A stretch of DNA of 64,000 bases from Niallia endozanthoxylica (GTDB taxonomy: Bacteria; Bacillota; Bacilli; Bacillales; Cytobacillaceae): positions 82,231 to 146,230 of the forward strand of contig NZ_VYKL01000028.1 of assembly GCF_008710145.1 (NCBI RefSeq), written 5' to 3'. Positions 38,579 through 46,993 of the stretch are shown here, in pieces. The notes under the pieces are model-generated. The model was not told the origin of the DNA. It saw nothing but the letters and a program-made list of their open reading frames with translations, and did no database searches. The first letter of the stretch is position 1. Every line of letters begins with the position of its first letter. The position numbers and the translations under genes were made by a program.

Positions 38579-39637
38579 CTATCTTAATGCTTTTCTAATT
38601 TTAGGGGCTATTTCTGTTGCTACTAATTCAATATTTTTCACAACTTGATTAAAAGGCAGTCCTCCAATATCTACTTGAGCAAGAAAACGTGTATGGCCAA
38701 ACAACTCATGCTGTTGAAGGACTTTATCAACAATTTGGTCGGGGCTGCCTACAAACAATGCAGTATCTGGAGCTGCCATCTGTTCAAATTCTTCCCTAGA
38801 CATTTTCATTCCAAATCCTCGTTGACGATTCACGTAGTACCAATAATTCGAATAATACGGATAGAACTCGTCCTTTGCTTGCTCAGTCGTCTCGGCAATA
38901 TAGCAATGGCCTGTGACACCTATTTTCAATGCTTCTGATGAATGGCCTGCTTCCCTTCCTGCTTGATGGTAAAGATCCACAAGGGGTTTAAAACGTCTTG
39001 GATTCCCACCCAAAATAGCCAATGCCATTCCTACTCCAAACCGGCCCGCACGAACGGCACTCTCAGGTGTCCCACCAACTCCAATCCAAATAGGGATTTG
39101 ATTATGGATGGGTCTTGGTGAAATTTCAGCTTGGTTTAATGGTGGACGAAATTTCCCGGACCAGGTGAGCTTTTCATTTTTATTCAGCTGCAGGAGCAAA
39201 TCCATATGTTCCGTAAAAAGATCATCATAATCGTTTGTACTGTATCCAAAAAGAGGGAAAGATTCGATAAACGCTCCCCTCCCTGCTAAAATTTCAGCAC
39301 GTCCATTTGAAATTACATCTAAAGTGGCAAAATCTTCAAATAAGCGAACGGGATCAAGTGTACTTAATACACTTGTCGTACTGGTTAATTTAATGTGTTT
39401 CGTCGCATGAGCAATGGCCGCCAGCACGACCGCAGGAGATGAAACGGCATAATCGAGTCGATGATGCTCCCCTACTCCAAAGACATCTAGTCCTAACTCA
39501 TCAGCCAACTGTGCCGCTTGAATGATTTCTTCTATTCTTTGTTTGGCACTGACTGTATGTCCTGTAAGCGGATCTGGTCCAATATCCGCGAGTGTGTAAA
39601 TTCCAATTTCAAAGCTACTGCTATTTCCTTGTTTCAA
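38579..39637 (-). CDS. LLM-class flavin-dependent oxidoreductase
   Basis: 352 residues of the bacterial luciferase-like family, which uses FMNH2 supplied by a separate reductase. ELGLDVFGVGEHHRLDYAVS near the N-terminus, TSTTSVLSTLDPVRLFEDFA, NGRAEILAGRGAFIESFPLF and FVGSPDQIVDKVL are typical. I place the start at the TTG 39635-39637 because GGGAGGA lies six bases before it, whereas an earlier in-frame TTG overlaps that ribosome site. The gene follows the VOC gene with a small gap and is likely its operon partner. Confidence 0.85.
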   Translation of the reverse strand: MKQGNSSSFEIGIYTLADIGPDPLTGHTVSAKQRIEEIIQAAQLADELGLDVFGVGEHHRLDYAVSSPAVVLAAIAHATKHIKLTSTTSVLSTLDPVRLFEDFATLDVISNGRAEILAGRGAFIESFPLFGYSTNDYDDLFTEHMDLLLQLNKNEKLTWSGKFRPPLNQAEISPRPIHNQIPIWIGVGGTPESAVRAGRFGVGMALAILGGNPRRFKPLVDLYHQAGREAGHSSEALKIGVTGHCYIAETTEQAKDEFYPYYSNYWYYVNRQRGFGMKMSREEFEQMAAPDTALFVGSPDQIVDKVLQQHELFGHTRFLAQVDIGGLPFNQVVKNIELVATEIAPKIRKALR

Positions 39638-39653
39638 TATGATTCCTCCCAAC

Positions 39654-40505
39654 CTAAACAGCTAACTCGATCCTATTTCCCGAAGGATCATGGGTGATCC
39701 ATTTATTATCTTCTTCCGAAACCGTAGCCCCAACTGTTTGCAATGTATGAATCGCTTCTTGGCGTACTTCCTCGTTTGCAAAAATAAGTGTAAAGGATTT
39801 AAGACCTACAATATTTTCAGGTGGCTTTGGCACTCCAATCCCGTTCCAGATATTAACGGCTACATGATGATGGTACTTTTCATTGGAAAAGAATAGCGCC
39901 TGATTAGCATATCGATTCACCACATCAAAACCAAGACCTTTTACATAAAACTCTTCCGTCTGTTCTAATTCTGCGACATGTAAATGGATATGCCCCATTA
40001 CTGTTCCCTCTGGCATGCCTTCCCAAGACTTACCTGCTACTTGACTAGTTAGCAAATTCTCGATATCAAGCGGGATTGTTGTCATTTCTACTTCATTACC
40101 TACCCAGTTCCATCCAGAAGGATCGCGGTCTGCATAAATTTCAATTCCGTTTCCATCTGGATCATTTAAATACAAGGCTTCACTTACTAAATGATCAGAT
40201 GCAGCGAATCGGATTCCATTTTCTCTAAAATGAATCACAATATTAGCTAAATCCGATCTTTTCGGTAAAAGGATAGCAAAATGATATAAACCTGATGTTC
40301 TTCCTTGTTTTGGCAGGACATTTTCAGGCTGTTCTAGTGACAGAATACTTGTTTCCCCATCCGTTGTAAGCATTGCTGATGACTCTGTTTGTTATAAAAT
40401 ATCGAAACCGAGAACTTCTTTATAAAACTTTATTGACCGTGCTACATTTTCCACTTTAATTTTTACATGCCCTACAAATGTTGTCGGTTTAATATGGAAT
40501 CCCAT
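39654..40505 (-). pseudogene. VOC-family ring-cleavage type dioxygenase with one nonsense codon
   Basis: The gene starts at ATG 40503-40505 after AGGAGGATGGATT: MGFHIKPTTFVGHVKIKVEN, SIKFYKEVLGFDIL, then TAA at 40392-40394, and then runs on in frame QTESSAMLTTDGETSILSLE to a normal C-terminus. Total 283 residues, close to CatE-like catechol 2,3-dioxygenases. The two-domain VOC pattern, SEALYLNDPDGNGIEIYADR and GHIHLHVAELEQTEEFYVKG, is complete. GAA to TAA would be a single change. A restart at the ATG at 40373 would omit the first 44 residues of the first VOC domain. Part of the IclR-linked cluster. Confidence 0.85.
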
Positions 40506-40692
40506 AATCCATCCTCCTAGAATTCATTCTTCCTATGATTGATATCGTTTCCTTTCAAATTAAATTCATGTTTTATAAACAAAATAAACATAATGAAAAT
40601 AAAACAAGTTTCATTTTCATTCTGCCATTTGACCGTTCACTAGACATGATGAAGCACATACAAGAGTAAAAACCACACATTTATTGATTGGA

Positions 40693-40709
40693 GTTCCAAA
40701 TAATGAAAC
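40693..40709. promoter_or_regulatory. 17-bp near-palindrome, candidate IclR site 3
   Basis: GTTCCAAATAATGAAAC differs from site 2 at one base. It lies in the divergent gap between the VOC gene (minus) and the FMN reductase (plus). The remaining bases 40506-40903 hold other GTTTCA/TGAAA half-sites (40609, 40733, 40801). Confidence 0.6.
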
Positions 40710-40903
40710 TCATTTCATATTGTTTGAGTTAAACAAATGAAACCTCTATACTTTTGAAAGAACGAGGAATTCATACCGTGATGTGGCATTTGCTAAAAAA
40801 AGTTTCATAGAATCATTCACTATGAAAAATAAATACATAAGAGAAAGCAGCTTCAAAGGAAATAGATATCCTCGTTAACAATGAACATTTGGAGGTCAAC
40901 AAA

Positions 40904-41446
40904 ATGAAAGTAGTAGCAATTGTAGGAAGTATTCGTAGAGACTCATATAATTTACAACTGGCTAAACACGTGCAAAAACGTTATGCAGATCAATTTGACG
41001 TTGAGGTTTTAGACTTAGCACCGCTGCCAATGTACAACCAAGATATCGAATTAGACCCACCACAAGAAGTGATTGATTTCAAAGCGAAAGTTAAAGAAGC
41101 GGATGCTGTTCTTTGGGTAACGCCTGAATACAATGCCTCTATTCCAGGAGTGTTAGGAAATGCCATTGACTGGTTAAGCCGAGTAGAGAAAGTCATGATT
41201 GGCAAACCATCTATTATTATGGGGTCTTCCATGGGTATTTTAGGTTCAGTCAAAGCACAAATGCATCTAAGAGATATCTTATTCGCGGCTGGTTTACAAT
41301 CTCCCGTACTTGGCGGAAATGAAGTATATGTAGGGGCAGTACATGAAAAATTTGACACTGAAGGCCATTTAACAGACGAAGCAACGATCGCCTTTTTAGA
41401 TGGCGTTATTGCTAACTTCCAAGAATGGATGAAACGATACATTTAA
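40904..41446 (+). CDS. NADPH-dependent FMN reductase
   Basis: 180 residues, flavodoxin-like FMN_red fold. The phosphate-binding loop is VGSIRRDSYNLQLA; TPEYNASIPGVLGNAIDWLS and MGILGSVKAQMHLRDIL are the FMN and dimer contacts typical of YhdA/ChrR-type quinone or azo reductases. I chose the ATG at 40904 since TTTGGAGGTCAACAAA precedes it. It is divergent from the VOC-LLM unit, so it can supply FMNH2 to the LLM monooxygenase. Its own terminator follows. Confidence 0.92.
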   Translation: MKVVAIVGSIRRDSYNLQLAKHVQKRYADQFDVEVLDLAPLPMYNQDIELDPPQEVIDFKAKVKEADAVLWVTPEYNASIPGVLGNAIDWLSRVEKVMIGKPSIIMGSSMGILGSVKAQMHLRDILFAAGLQSPVLGGNEVYVGAVHEKFDTEGHLTDEATIAFLDGVIANFQEWMKRYI

Positions 41447-41449
41447 GTT

Positions 41450-41483
41450 AAAAAACACCTCTTCAAATGAAGAGGTGTTTTTT
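41450..41483 (+). terminator. Terminator of the FMN reductase gene
   Basis: AAAAAACACCTCTTC / GAAGAGGTGTTTTTT. It starts 4 bases after the stop codon. The gap 41484-41709 has nothing else that I recognise except the RBS of the next gene. Confidence 0.92.
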
Positions 41484-41709
41484 AACAGCGAAGAATTTAA
41501 GAATGAAGACTATATCAGCAAAGAAAAATTTATTTACATATGAATCTGCATAGTTTTAATATCCTCCTATTTTTAAATTGCATTCTTCTATAGAACATGC
41601 TAGAGAATACGGTTTACCATCAAGTGTCTATTAGGCAGGTTGTCGATTTATATTTTCCTTTTTTTACGAAATACTATTAAATAGCGTATGAATATAGGAG
41701 GTTGTTCTA

Positions 41710-42702
41710 ATGGAGGATAAAACAAAAATTCCTTTAAGTGCTGCGGAAATGTCTGGTTTATGGACTCAATACATGGGTGATACAATCGTTGTTTGTATGA
41801 ACAGTTATTTCTTAGAAAAAGTAGAGGATGAAGAAATACGACCTATTATTAGATGGACACTTGATACAGCAAAAGAGAATCTCTCCATCATGCAGGATTT
41901 GTTTCAAAAAGAGAATTTTCCGATACCCATTGGATTTACAGAACAAGATGTCAATACAAAAGCTCCAAGACTTTTTGCAGATACTTTTTTCTTAAAGCAT
42001 TTAAGTCAACTGGCTGTATTTGCAATGACGGCCAGCAATGCAGCATTAACAGTTGCGACACGTCCAGATGTTATTGCTTTTCATAAGCGTATATTGAATA
42101 AAGGAATTGAATTACAGGACAGAACACGTGATTTAATGCTAAAACAAGGAATTTATATAAAACCTCCTTCTATTCCTATTCCTGATAAGGTAGATTTTGT
42201 AGAAAAACAACATTATTTAACTGGTTTTTTTGGGAAAAAGAGACCGATTAATGCACAAGAAATCACACACTTATACTTAAATGCTCTAATAAATACTATC
42301 GGTAAAGAATTAGTGACGGGCTTCGCCCAGACGGCTCAAAATGAAGAGGTAAAACAATATCTTTTAAGAGGGAAAGAGCTTGCCCATAAATATGTAGAGC
42401 TGTTTAGCGATTTATTAACCAAGGAGGATCTACCTGCCCCTATAAGTTTGGGTTCGACTGTTTTAAACACAACAGCAAGTGTTTTTTCAGATAAACTAAT
42501 GATGTTTCATGTGACAGCCATGGTTGCAGCAGGAATAGGCTATTATGGAATGGCATTAGCAGCAAGCCCAAGGAGAGATCTAGGTCTAAAATATCTATCA
42601 TTGATTCCAGAAGTCGCACTGTATGTTGAAGATGGAGCCAATATTATGATTAAACACGGCTGGATGGAGGAACCGCCACAAGCATTCGACCGTGATAAGT
42701 GA
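41710..42702 (+). CDS. DUF3231 family protein
   Basis: 330 residues, two similar helical halves (SAAEMSGLWTQYMGDTIVVC and NAQEITHLYLNALINTIGKE). GLYGKK-like FFGKKRPIN links them. The C-terminus IMIKHGWMEEPPQAFDRDK is nearly identical to the other DUF3231 copies. AGGAGGTTGTTCTA precedes the ATG. Monocistronic; the stop TGA lies in palindromic repeat copy 13. Function unknown. Confidence 0.87.
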   Translation: MEDKTKIPLSAAEMSGLWTQYMGDTIVVCMNSYFLEKVEDEEIRPIIRWTLDTAKENLSIMQDLFQKENFPIPIGFTEQDVNTKAPRLFADTFFLKHLSQLAVFAMTASNAALTVATRPDVIAFHKRILNKGIELQDRTRDLMLKQGIYIKPPSIPIPDKVDFVEKQHYLTGFFGKKRPINAQEITHLYLNALINTIGKELVTGFAQTAQNEEVKQYLLRGKELAHKYVELFSDLLTKEDLPAPISLGSTVLNTTASVFSDKLMMFHVTAMVAAGIGYYGMALAASPRRDLGLKYLSLIPEVALYVEDGANIMIKHGWMEEPPQAFDRDK

Positions 42703-42780
42703 AACATAGGGAACGTTTTTGACCGTTTCACTTCAAAGAAAATATTTCCCATATGAAGCGCGAGAATGTCCCTATGTTTC
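42701..42780. repeat. Palindromic repeat, copy 13
   Basis: Begins in the TGA of the DUF3231 gene. Right arm GAAGCGCGAGAATGTCCCTA, ends TATGTTTC. Adjacent to a regular terminator. Confidence 0.9.
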
Positions 42781-42782
42781 AT

Positions 42783-42826
42783 AAAGGCATGATGAGAGCA
42801 CAAAATGACTCATCGTGCCTTTTTTA
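42783..42826 (+). terminator. Terminator after DUF3231
   Basis: AAAGGCATGATGAG pairs with CTCATCGTGCCTTT, then T-run. It lies directly beyond the palindromic repeat, so that repeat is not itself needed as terminator here. Confidence 0.88.
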
Positions 42827-42962
42827 TCGCACAAAACTTCTGATTGTCCACTATAAGACCTCCCCTTCATTTTCTTAATAAACAAACTTTGGGCTGATAG
42901 GCAAGCTACCAAAATCCTCTTTTAGCAATAAATTACTTGTATACGCCGAAGGGAGCAAGAAA

Positions 42963-43439
42963 ATGGGTAGACGAATAAAACATACTTCACGTGATGTGGA
43001 GGAGTTAGCGAGACTTATGATGGCCGAGGCGATTGGTGAAGGAGCCCAAGGGATGAGCATGGTGGGATCAGTTGTGGCTAATCGAGTGGAGGCTGACTGT
43101 GCCCCCGACTTCAGAGGATTGCGCAATATCAGACATGCAATTTATCAAACCATACCTGGAACCGGAATTCCTCACTTCGAGCCTGTCTTAAACGGAACCT
43201 TGTATACACAACGTCCCACAGAAGCTGACCTCCAGAGAGCTAGGAATTTATTGCATGGTCATAGGGAACCTCGGGCCAGAATGAATCTGTGGTTTTTTAA
43301 CCCCAGCCCTGGAAAAAAATTCCGAGCTCCTTGTACACCCACGATGCCAAGGTCCCCTATGACGCAATTCGATCATGCGCATAAAAGTCATTGCTTCTAT
43401 GTCGCTGTCCCTGGTTATTGTCCTGAGTTTTATAGATAA
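42963..43439 (+). CDS. cwlJ: Spore cortex-lytic enzyme CwlJ
   Basis: 158 residues of the SleB/CwlJ hydrolase fold (Hydrolase_2). It attacks spore-specific muramic-delta-lactam peptidoglycan during germination and is triggered by calcium-dipicolinate. The active-site region EELARLMMAEAIGEGAQGMS holds the catalytic Glu, and GSVVANRVEADC and LNLWFFNPSPG follow. There is no signal peptide, as expected for CwlJ, which is put in the coat from the mother cell. gerQ follows after 23 nt, the known partner needed for its retention. Confidence 0.93.
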   Translation: MGRRIKHTSRDVEELARLMMAEAIGEGAQGMSMVGSVVANRVEADCAPDFRGLRNIRHAIYQTIPGTGIPHFEPVLNGTLYTQRPTEADLQRARNLLHGHREPRARMNLWFFNPSPGKKFRAPCTPTMPRSPMTQFDHAHKSHCFYVAVPGYCPEFYR

Positions 43440-43462
43440 AAGAAAAAGGAGCTAAACGTCTC

Positions 43463-43927
43463 ATGAGTTATGGATTCTCTAATTATTATCCAATGAATTA
43501 TTATCCTAGTTGTCATCAATCTTCTATGATGCGGAATATGTTCGCACAAGAAGCTGGTGGTTCTCCGGCAACCATGCATTCTGGACCCGCGTTTTCCGTT
43601 CCAGTGGTACCAATGGGAACGGGGCAGAACTTTCCGGGAGCTGTGGTGGAAGAATCATTTATCGAAAATATCCTGCGTTTCAACAAAGGTAAAATCGGTA
43701 CCTTCTACTTTACTTATCAAGGAAACAACAAATGGAATGCAATGGTTTACCACGGGCGGGTAGAAACCGCTGGCCGTGACCATATCATTATCAGCGACCC
43801 ATCCAGCGGGAAACGTTATCTACTAATGATGGCAAATCTCGACTGGGTAGAATTCGACGAACAAATTAACTATCCTTACGCAGAAATTAATCCAAATATC
43901 CAGGCGTCCCTGACAACATCGGAGTGA
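43463..43927 (+). CDS. gerQ: Spore coat protein GerQ
   Basis: 154 residues. The N-terminus is low complexity, Tyr/Pro/Met-rich, typical of GerQ; the conserved C-terminal half has SFIENILRFNKGKIGTFYFT, YHGRVETAGRDHIIISDPSS, GKRYLLMMANLDWVEFDEQI. GerQ holds CwlJ in the coat and is cross-linked by transglutaminase Tgl. Downstream of cwlJ with its own terminator. Regulation by mother-cell sigma factors is established elsewhere; no promoter was picked out here. Confidence 0.94.
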   Translation: MSYGFSNYYPMNYYPSCHQSSMMRNMFAQEAGGSPATMHSGPAFSVPVVPMGTGQNFPGAVVEESFIENILRFNKGKIGTFYFTYQGNNKWNAMVYHGRVETAGRDHIIISDPSSGKRYLLMMANLDWVEFDEQINYPYAEINPNIQASLTTSE

Positions 43928-43936
43928 ATTCTTAAA

Positions 43937-43983
43937 CCAAAAAACCCGCTCTTTCCCTTTTGGAAAATGAGCGGGTTTTTTGG
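43937..43983 (+). terminator. Terminator of cwlJ-gerQ
   Basis: CCAAAAAACCCGCTC / GAGCGGGTTTTTTGG with a long run of T, right after gerQ. Confidence 0.94.
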
Positions 43984-43987
43984 TCTG

Positions 43988-44054
43988 ACACACGAGGACG
44001 GTTTTTCCGCTTCATTTTAGGGAAAAGATTTCCCCTATGAAACGTGAGAACCGA
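43988..44054. repeat. Palindromic repeat, copy 14, at the end of a minus-strand gene
   Basis: ACACGAGGACGGTTTTTCCG at the left, AAACGTGAGAACCG at the right. It provides the last codons and the TAG (44035-44037) of the DUF2812 relic. Confidence 0.8.
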
Positions 44055-44772
44055 CTAAGCTCCCCCCCATTTTATGGTAAAGAGACAGGATGACCCAAAT
44101 AGCAGTTGGAAATGCGACCGCTCCAATTACCATATACGCTAAAAGGCTAATGGCACTGTCTGATCCTTCGGTAACGAACAAAATAATAACTGCAATGAAG
44201 AGGAGAAAATATGGTGTAATTTTAAATAGGTTGACTAACCCCTTTTTCTCCTTTGCCTTCCATTTGTTATTGTATGTTGCGATTACAGTCCAGGCTGTTG
44301 GGAAGGCCACTACACTGAGAATCACAGCGATTACATGAAGGAATGATTTTAAAGTACCAGAGCTTATCATTGCTCCAATCCATATGAGTACTGTTACGAC
44401 AACTAACGGGATGGCTAGACTTTTCATGGAATGATTTAAATTCTCGTACTTTTCAACTGTTGTATCACGGTCACTATAGATTGGGTTTGTACCAGGATCC
44501 GCTCGAAATAAATGAATATCTCCTTGTGAAGCAATAGGCAACCATCCAGAAGATGAAAAAAATTCAAAGTATTCCTCTTTTTCATCCTCTTTTAATGAAC
44601 GATAATCTACACTGTAGATATACTCTGAGCTTTCTCCTCTTTCAAGAGTATACCCCATAAACTTAAAGTCACTAGCATGCCAACCTTTCAAAGAAAATTA
44701 CCGTAATTTTTCCATGTCCTTTTCCTCAGAAAAAGCTAATCCGCCTGACATGATATACTTTTTTTGTTTCAT
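44035..44772 (-). pseudogene. DUF2812 membrane protein with nonsense codon
   Basis: The gene starts at ATG 44770-44772: MKQKKYIMSGGLAFSEEKDM, then LR, TAA, then in frame FSLKGWHASDFKFMGYTLER, YIYSVDYRSL, GWLPIASQGDIHLFRADP and several membrane helices. DUF2812 proteins usually accompany PadR regulators. One base change (for example CAA to TAA) would account for the stop at about codon 25. The last residues LVGSHVS are encoded by the palindromic repeat, so the original C-terminus was probably lost too. Confidence 0.8.
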
Positions 44773-44775
44773 TAC

Positions 44776-44968
44776 TTATCCCTCCCTCAATCCAGTTTCT
44801 GCTAATTGAATCATCACTTTTCTTAGCTTCACATCTTCTTCTAACACTTCTCTTCCCTTTTTAGTAAGCAGATATGTTTTACGCCTTGAATCCGACCTAT
44901 CATGCAAATAAATCCACTCTTGTTGTAATAACTTTTTAATAATCGTGTACATGGAAGGCGGACCATCT
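44776..44968 (-). pseudogene. PadR-family regulator, C-terminal fragment
   Basis: The minus-strand frame reads DGPPSMYTIIKKLLQQEWIY, LHDRSDSRRKTYLLTKKGRE, VLEEDVKLRKVMIQLAETGL. The second half of the PadR winged helix is kept (GPPSMYTIIKKL), with the first helices missing. The frame ends 3 bases before the DUF2812 start, the usual padR-DUF2812 pairing. Upstream at 44968 unrelated sequence starts. Both members of the pair are therefore dead. Confidence 0.85.
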
Positions 44969-45056
44969 CTTCAAAATCAACTATCACAGATTCATTCAAT
45001 CAATTTTCGACTGTCCTTTCTAAGTAATGAATCGAATGGTCACACAATGCATAACA

Positions 45057-45098
45057 AAAAACGTCTTAGTCTCTCTAACGAACAAGAGATTAAGACGC
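45057..45098 (-). terminator. Terminator of the secreted Q/E-rich protein gene
   Basis: CGTCTTA-TCTCT and AGAGA-TAAGACG form a stem; the minus strand continues TTTTTTG. 47 nt after the stop codon. Confidence 0.85.
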
Positions 45099-45144
45099 CG
45101 CTGTCTAATCAGTCAAAAAACAGTTCTATATCTGTTTGATGTAT

Positions 45145-46590
45145 TTATTCATCGAAATCCGTAGATAAAGAGACGGCACGTAGATAGGGCCATTTCGGAC
45201 TTTCTTTCATCTTCAGATGCAACGTAGTGGGAGCATGATACACGATTTCAATATAATCGGTTAACCCGTCCCCATCTGAATCTACATTTAATGGATCGGT
45301 CTGAAACCTTTTGACCTCCCAGTAGTCTGATAGACGATCTCCATCTGTATCAGGATTGTTAGGATCGGTCCCTAACTCCCTTTCTTCATCATTAGTTAAG
45401 CCGTCTTGATCATAATCAGGATTATAATCGTCATCATTATTCACTTCAGGTAATGGCTTTGGCAGAGAAAACTCTAGTCGGATGATGCTATCCAAGAAAG
45501 AATACAAATCGTCATCCTCTGTTTCATGCACATGTATGTTGTTTAACACATGAAGCGTTCCCCAATAATAGGCTTGATGGTATTCTTGCTTCTGATCCAT
45601 TTCCTGATTTCCTACAATCCATTCTTTCTCAAATTTTTCGACTTCCTGGTTATTGATGACAATCGATTGAATCATCTTCACGACGGTTTGCGCAGCATCC
45701 TTAATGATTTCCAATCCATTCGCTGTTTTTGCTTGGATACGAATATGGTCACTTTTTGTATCGTTGTAGGAAGCGGTTGCCTCCATACTTTGTTTTTGCT
45801 CAATGGTGGCAGAACCAGACATCTCAGAGTGATGCGTTTGAATGGTTGTAACCGTTGTTTCCTGCTCGGCTTTGTTCAGATTTTCCTCTGGATGAATTTC
45901 CCCTTCCTGCTTTGTGTCAATCTCCGTGCCTACATTCTGTTCGACATAATCGGTTTGATCGTTTGTTTGAAAGGATTGGTCTTGATTTGTAATAATTTTC
46001 GTCTCTTGGCTTTGACTGTCCTTTTGAGTCACCTTTAGTGATTGACTGTATTCTACAGCCACATCCTGCTCTTGATCCGCTTCCACTCGGTCAGCTTCTG
46101 TTACGATTTGCTGTTGTTCTGCTATGATCTCAATCGTTTGCTCTTGACTGTAAGATTCCTCCGTCTCAGGTTCTGTGTCTTCTTCTAGTGGAAGATCTGA
46201 TTCGTTTTTATTTGGTTCACCGGACTCCTCTACAGGGGTCTGATTGGCTTCACTTGATTCTTCCTGCTCAACGGTTTCTTCATCTACTACTTGTAAGGGT
46301 GCTTGGTCTTCATTCCATTCACTCGTTTCTTCTTCGATAGGAGTAGCATGCTCCTGTGACTGTTCGACTGTTACCTCTTGTTCTTGTTCAATCTTTTCTG
46401 CCGTACCACCCGTGTTGACCTGCTGATTTTGTTCGACATGAACATCGATCTGTTGCGTTTCTTCCGTTTGTTCAACTGACAGCAAGTCCTCGGCTGCCTG
46501 TGAAGCTTCAGCCCAGGCTGTGAAGCTTCCAAAGAGTAAAAACTGAATCATTAAAACTAAAATCCCGATTCGTTTAAACACGGTTTCCAC
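45145..46590 (-). CDS. Secreted acidic Q/E-rich protein with calcium-type DxDxDG repeats
   Basis: 481 residues. The signal peptide (about 1-29: FKRIGILVLMIQFLLFGSFT, then AWAEA) is clear. Residues 30-290 are low complexity, dominated by E, Q, T, V with recurring VEQ, EQEQ and IEQ patterns (VTVEQSQEH, QEQDVAVEYSQS). At about 395-455 three thrombospondin type-3-like calcium motifs follow: DYDQDGLTNDEE, DTDGDRLSDYWE and DSDGDGLTDYIE. There is no LPxTG anchor and no membrane tail, so the protein is released or held non-covalently. The function is unknown; coiled or amyloid-like self-association is possible. The neighbour upstream is the tubulin-like gene on the opposite strand. Confidence 0.8.
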   Translation of the reverse strand: METVFKRIGILVLMIQFLLFGSFTAWAEASQAAEDLLSVEQTEETQQIDVHVEQNQQVNTGGTAEKIEQEQEVTVEQSQEHATPIEEETSEWNEDQAPLQVVDEETVEQEESSEANQTPVEESGEPNKNESDLPLEEDTEPETEESYSQEQTIEIIAEQQQIVTEADRVEADQEQDVAVEYSQSLKVTQKDSQSQETKIITNQDQSFQTNDQTDYVEQNVGTEIDTKQEGEIHPEENLNKAEQETTVTTIQTHHSEMSGSATIEQKQSMEATASYNDTKSDHIRIQAKTANGLEIIKDAAQTVVKMIQSIVINNQEVEKFEKEWIVGNQEMDQKQEYHQAYYWGTLHVLNNIHVHETEDDDLYSFLDSIIRLEFSLPKPLPEVNNDDDYNPDYDQDGLTNDEERELGTDPNNPDTDGDRLSDYWEVKRFQTDPLNVDSDGDGLTDYIEIVYHAPTTLHLKMKESPKWPYLRAVSLSTDFDE

Positions 46591-46826
46591 CTTTCTTTTT
46601 CACATCTAAGCAGAAAAACCGATTTTTCACTTACTTGATAGGCGCTCCTGCTTTTAAAAAAATCACTTATTTACTAGAGAAAGAATGGATTTCTACTCTA
46701 GTATTTTGTAATCTCCCCTTTCTACGATGAAGTCCCCTACTCTGTTCTAGGAAAGTGGACCTATCCCTATCTTAACTAGCAAATATTAATAAAAAATAAA
46801 ATTTTTGCAAAATATTGTTAAATTAT

Positions 46827-46906
46827 GAAACGTGTGGACGGTTCTGCCGTTTCATTTTAAGAAAAAAAACTCCCTATATAAAATATGAGAATCGTCCCTA
46901 CGTTTC
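46827..46906. repeat. Palindromic repeat, copy 15
   Basis: GAAACGTGTGGACGGTTCTG at the left and GAGAATCGTCCCTACGTTTC at the right, in the divergent gap before the tubulin-like gene. 46591-46826 and 46907-46980 hold no gene. Confidence 0.88.
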
Positions 46907-46993
46907 TCTAGTCACCAAGTCCAGCGAACTTTTTTTAAATGAAAAAGTCTAATTTCATAAAACGTGAGTATTATCATATAGGGAGGCGATGGA

